This document shows positions 7,184-7,364 of a stretch of DNA of 7,364 nt, piece by piece; the stretch's first letter is position 1, and the number at the start of each line of letters is the position of its first letter. Made by a program: the position numbers and the translations under genes. Under the pieces are notes generated by a model that made no database searches, was not told where the DNA came from, and saw nothing but the letters and a program-made list of their open reading frames with translations. The stretch covers positions 1 to 7,364 of the forward strand of contig SYPI01000136.1 in assembly GCA_005804005.1 (NCBI GenBank). Reading direction: 5' to 3'. The stretch is from Planctomycetia bacterium. Its GTDB lineage: Bacteria > Planctomycetota > Phycisphaerae > Phycisphaerales > SM1A02.

Positions 7184-7364
7184 ATGGGGTTGGCGCCCTC
7201 CTGCCTAGCTCTGCTGGCGTCAATGTCGCCATTGGCGATCGCCGTGGATGATCCCCCGGTGATGGCGCCCGCCCCCACCAATCATCTGGCGCAGTCGAGC
7301 AGTCCGTACCTGCTGCAGCACGCGCACAATCCGGTGGATTGGTACCCGTGGGGTCCAGAGGCGC
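7184..7364 (+). CDS. Secreted DUF255 / thioredoxin-domain protein (5' part only)
   Basis: The first 60 codons are present; the gene runs off the right edge. It opens with a hydrophobic segment ending in SPLAIA (residues 15-20), a plausible signal peptidase I site after Ala20, although the short n-region lacks a positive charge. Residues 33-60 contain [20 protein letters not shown] followed by WYPWGPEA, the hallmark start of the Thioredox_DUF255 family (PF03190; YyaL / SPATA20-like). Family members carry a thioredoxin-like fold, often with a CxxC further on and sometimes a large six-hairpin C-terminal domain; neither can be checked here. The start is the first ATG after the kinase stop and follows a good ribosome binding site. 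A periplasmic redox or protein-quality role would fit an envelope-stress operon, but that is inference. Confidence 0.85.
   Translation, partial: MGLAPSCLALLASMSPLAIAVDDPPVMAPAPTNHLAQSSSPYLLQHAHNPVDWYPWGPEA

Noticed and set aside
7184..7204. Lipoprotein signal at Cys7 of the DUF255 protein
   Set aside because: The residues before the cysteine (LAPSC) do not fit a lipobox, and the hydrophobic core comes after the cysteine instead of before it.

Overview
This is a high-GC Gram-negative chromosomal window with two gene blocks transcribed away from each other from a 38-bp intergenic gap (4384-4421). The arn genes have the gammaproteobacterial order and architecture. Combined with a sigma-70 ECF factor of the 'Sigma70_ECF' (PF07638) type followed by a membrane Ser/Thr kinase, this suggests a gammaproteobacterium, perhaps in or near the Xanthomonadales. 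That placement is an inference from gene content and base composition only.

Left block (minus strand, 4383 down to 1): arnB, arnC, arnA and the 5' part of arnD, in the same order as the enterobacterial arnBCADTEF operon. The genes are tightly coupled: a 1-nt gap, a 4-nt overlap, then a 10-nt gap. The products make UDP-L-Ara4N/L-Ara4FN, transfer the formylated sugar to undecaprenyl phosphate and deformylate it, so that ArnT can place L-Ara4N on lipid A. This is the classical polymyxin/cationic-peptide resistance modification. The rest of arnD, and any arnT/E/F, would lie left of the window.

Right block (plus strand, 4422 to the end): an ECF-like sigma factor, then a Ser/Thr protein kinase with one transmembrane helix and a large predicted periplasmic helical domain (GTGA overlap with the sigma gene). 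Six nucleotides after the kinase stop begins a secreted DUF255 (thioredoxin-like) protein, cut off by the window end. Spacing and ribosome binding sites suggest one operon.

The most interesting point is the pairing. A sigma factor and kinase of a kind known to work by phosphorylating the sigma factor sits head-to-head with the polymyxin-resistance operon. The sigma factor has Thr52 where typical ECF factors carry an acidic residue in region 2.2. In Vibrio parahaemolyticus a comparable pair (EcfP/PknT) responds to polymyxin. The hypothesis is a self-contained envelope-stress module in which the kinase's periplasmic domain senses damage, the sigma factor is phosphorylated, and arn is transcribed. 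The layout and residues are visible in the sequence; the regulatory link is inferred. No RNA genes, mobile elements, CRISPR arrays or convincing terminators were seen.
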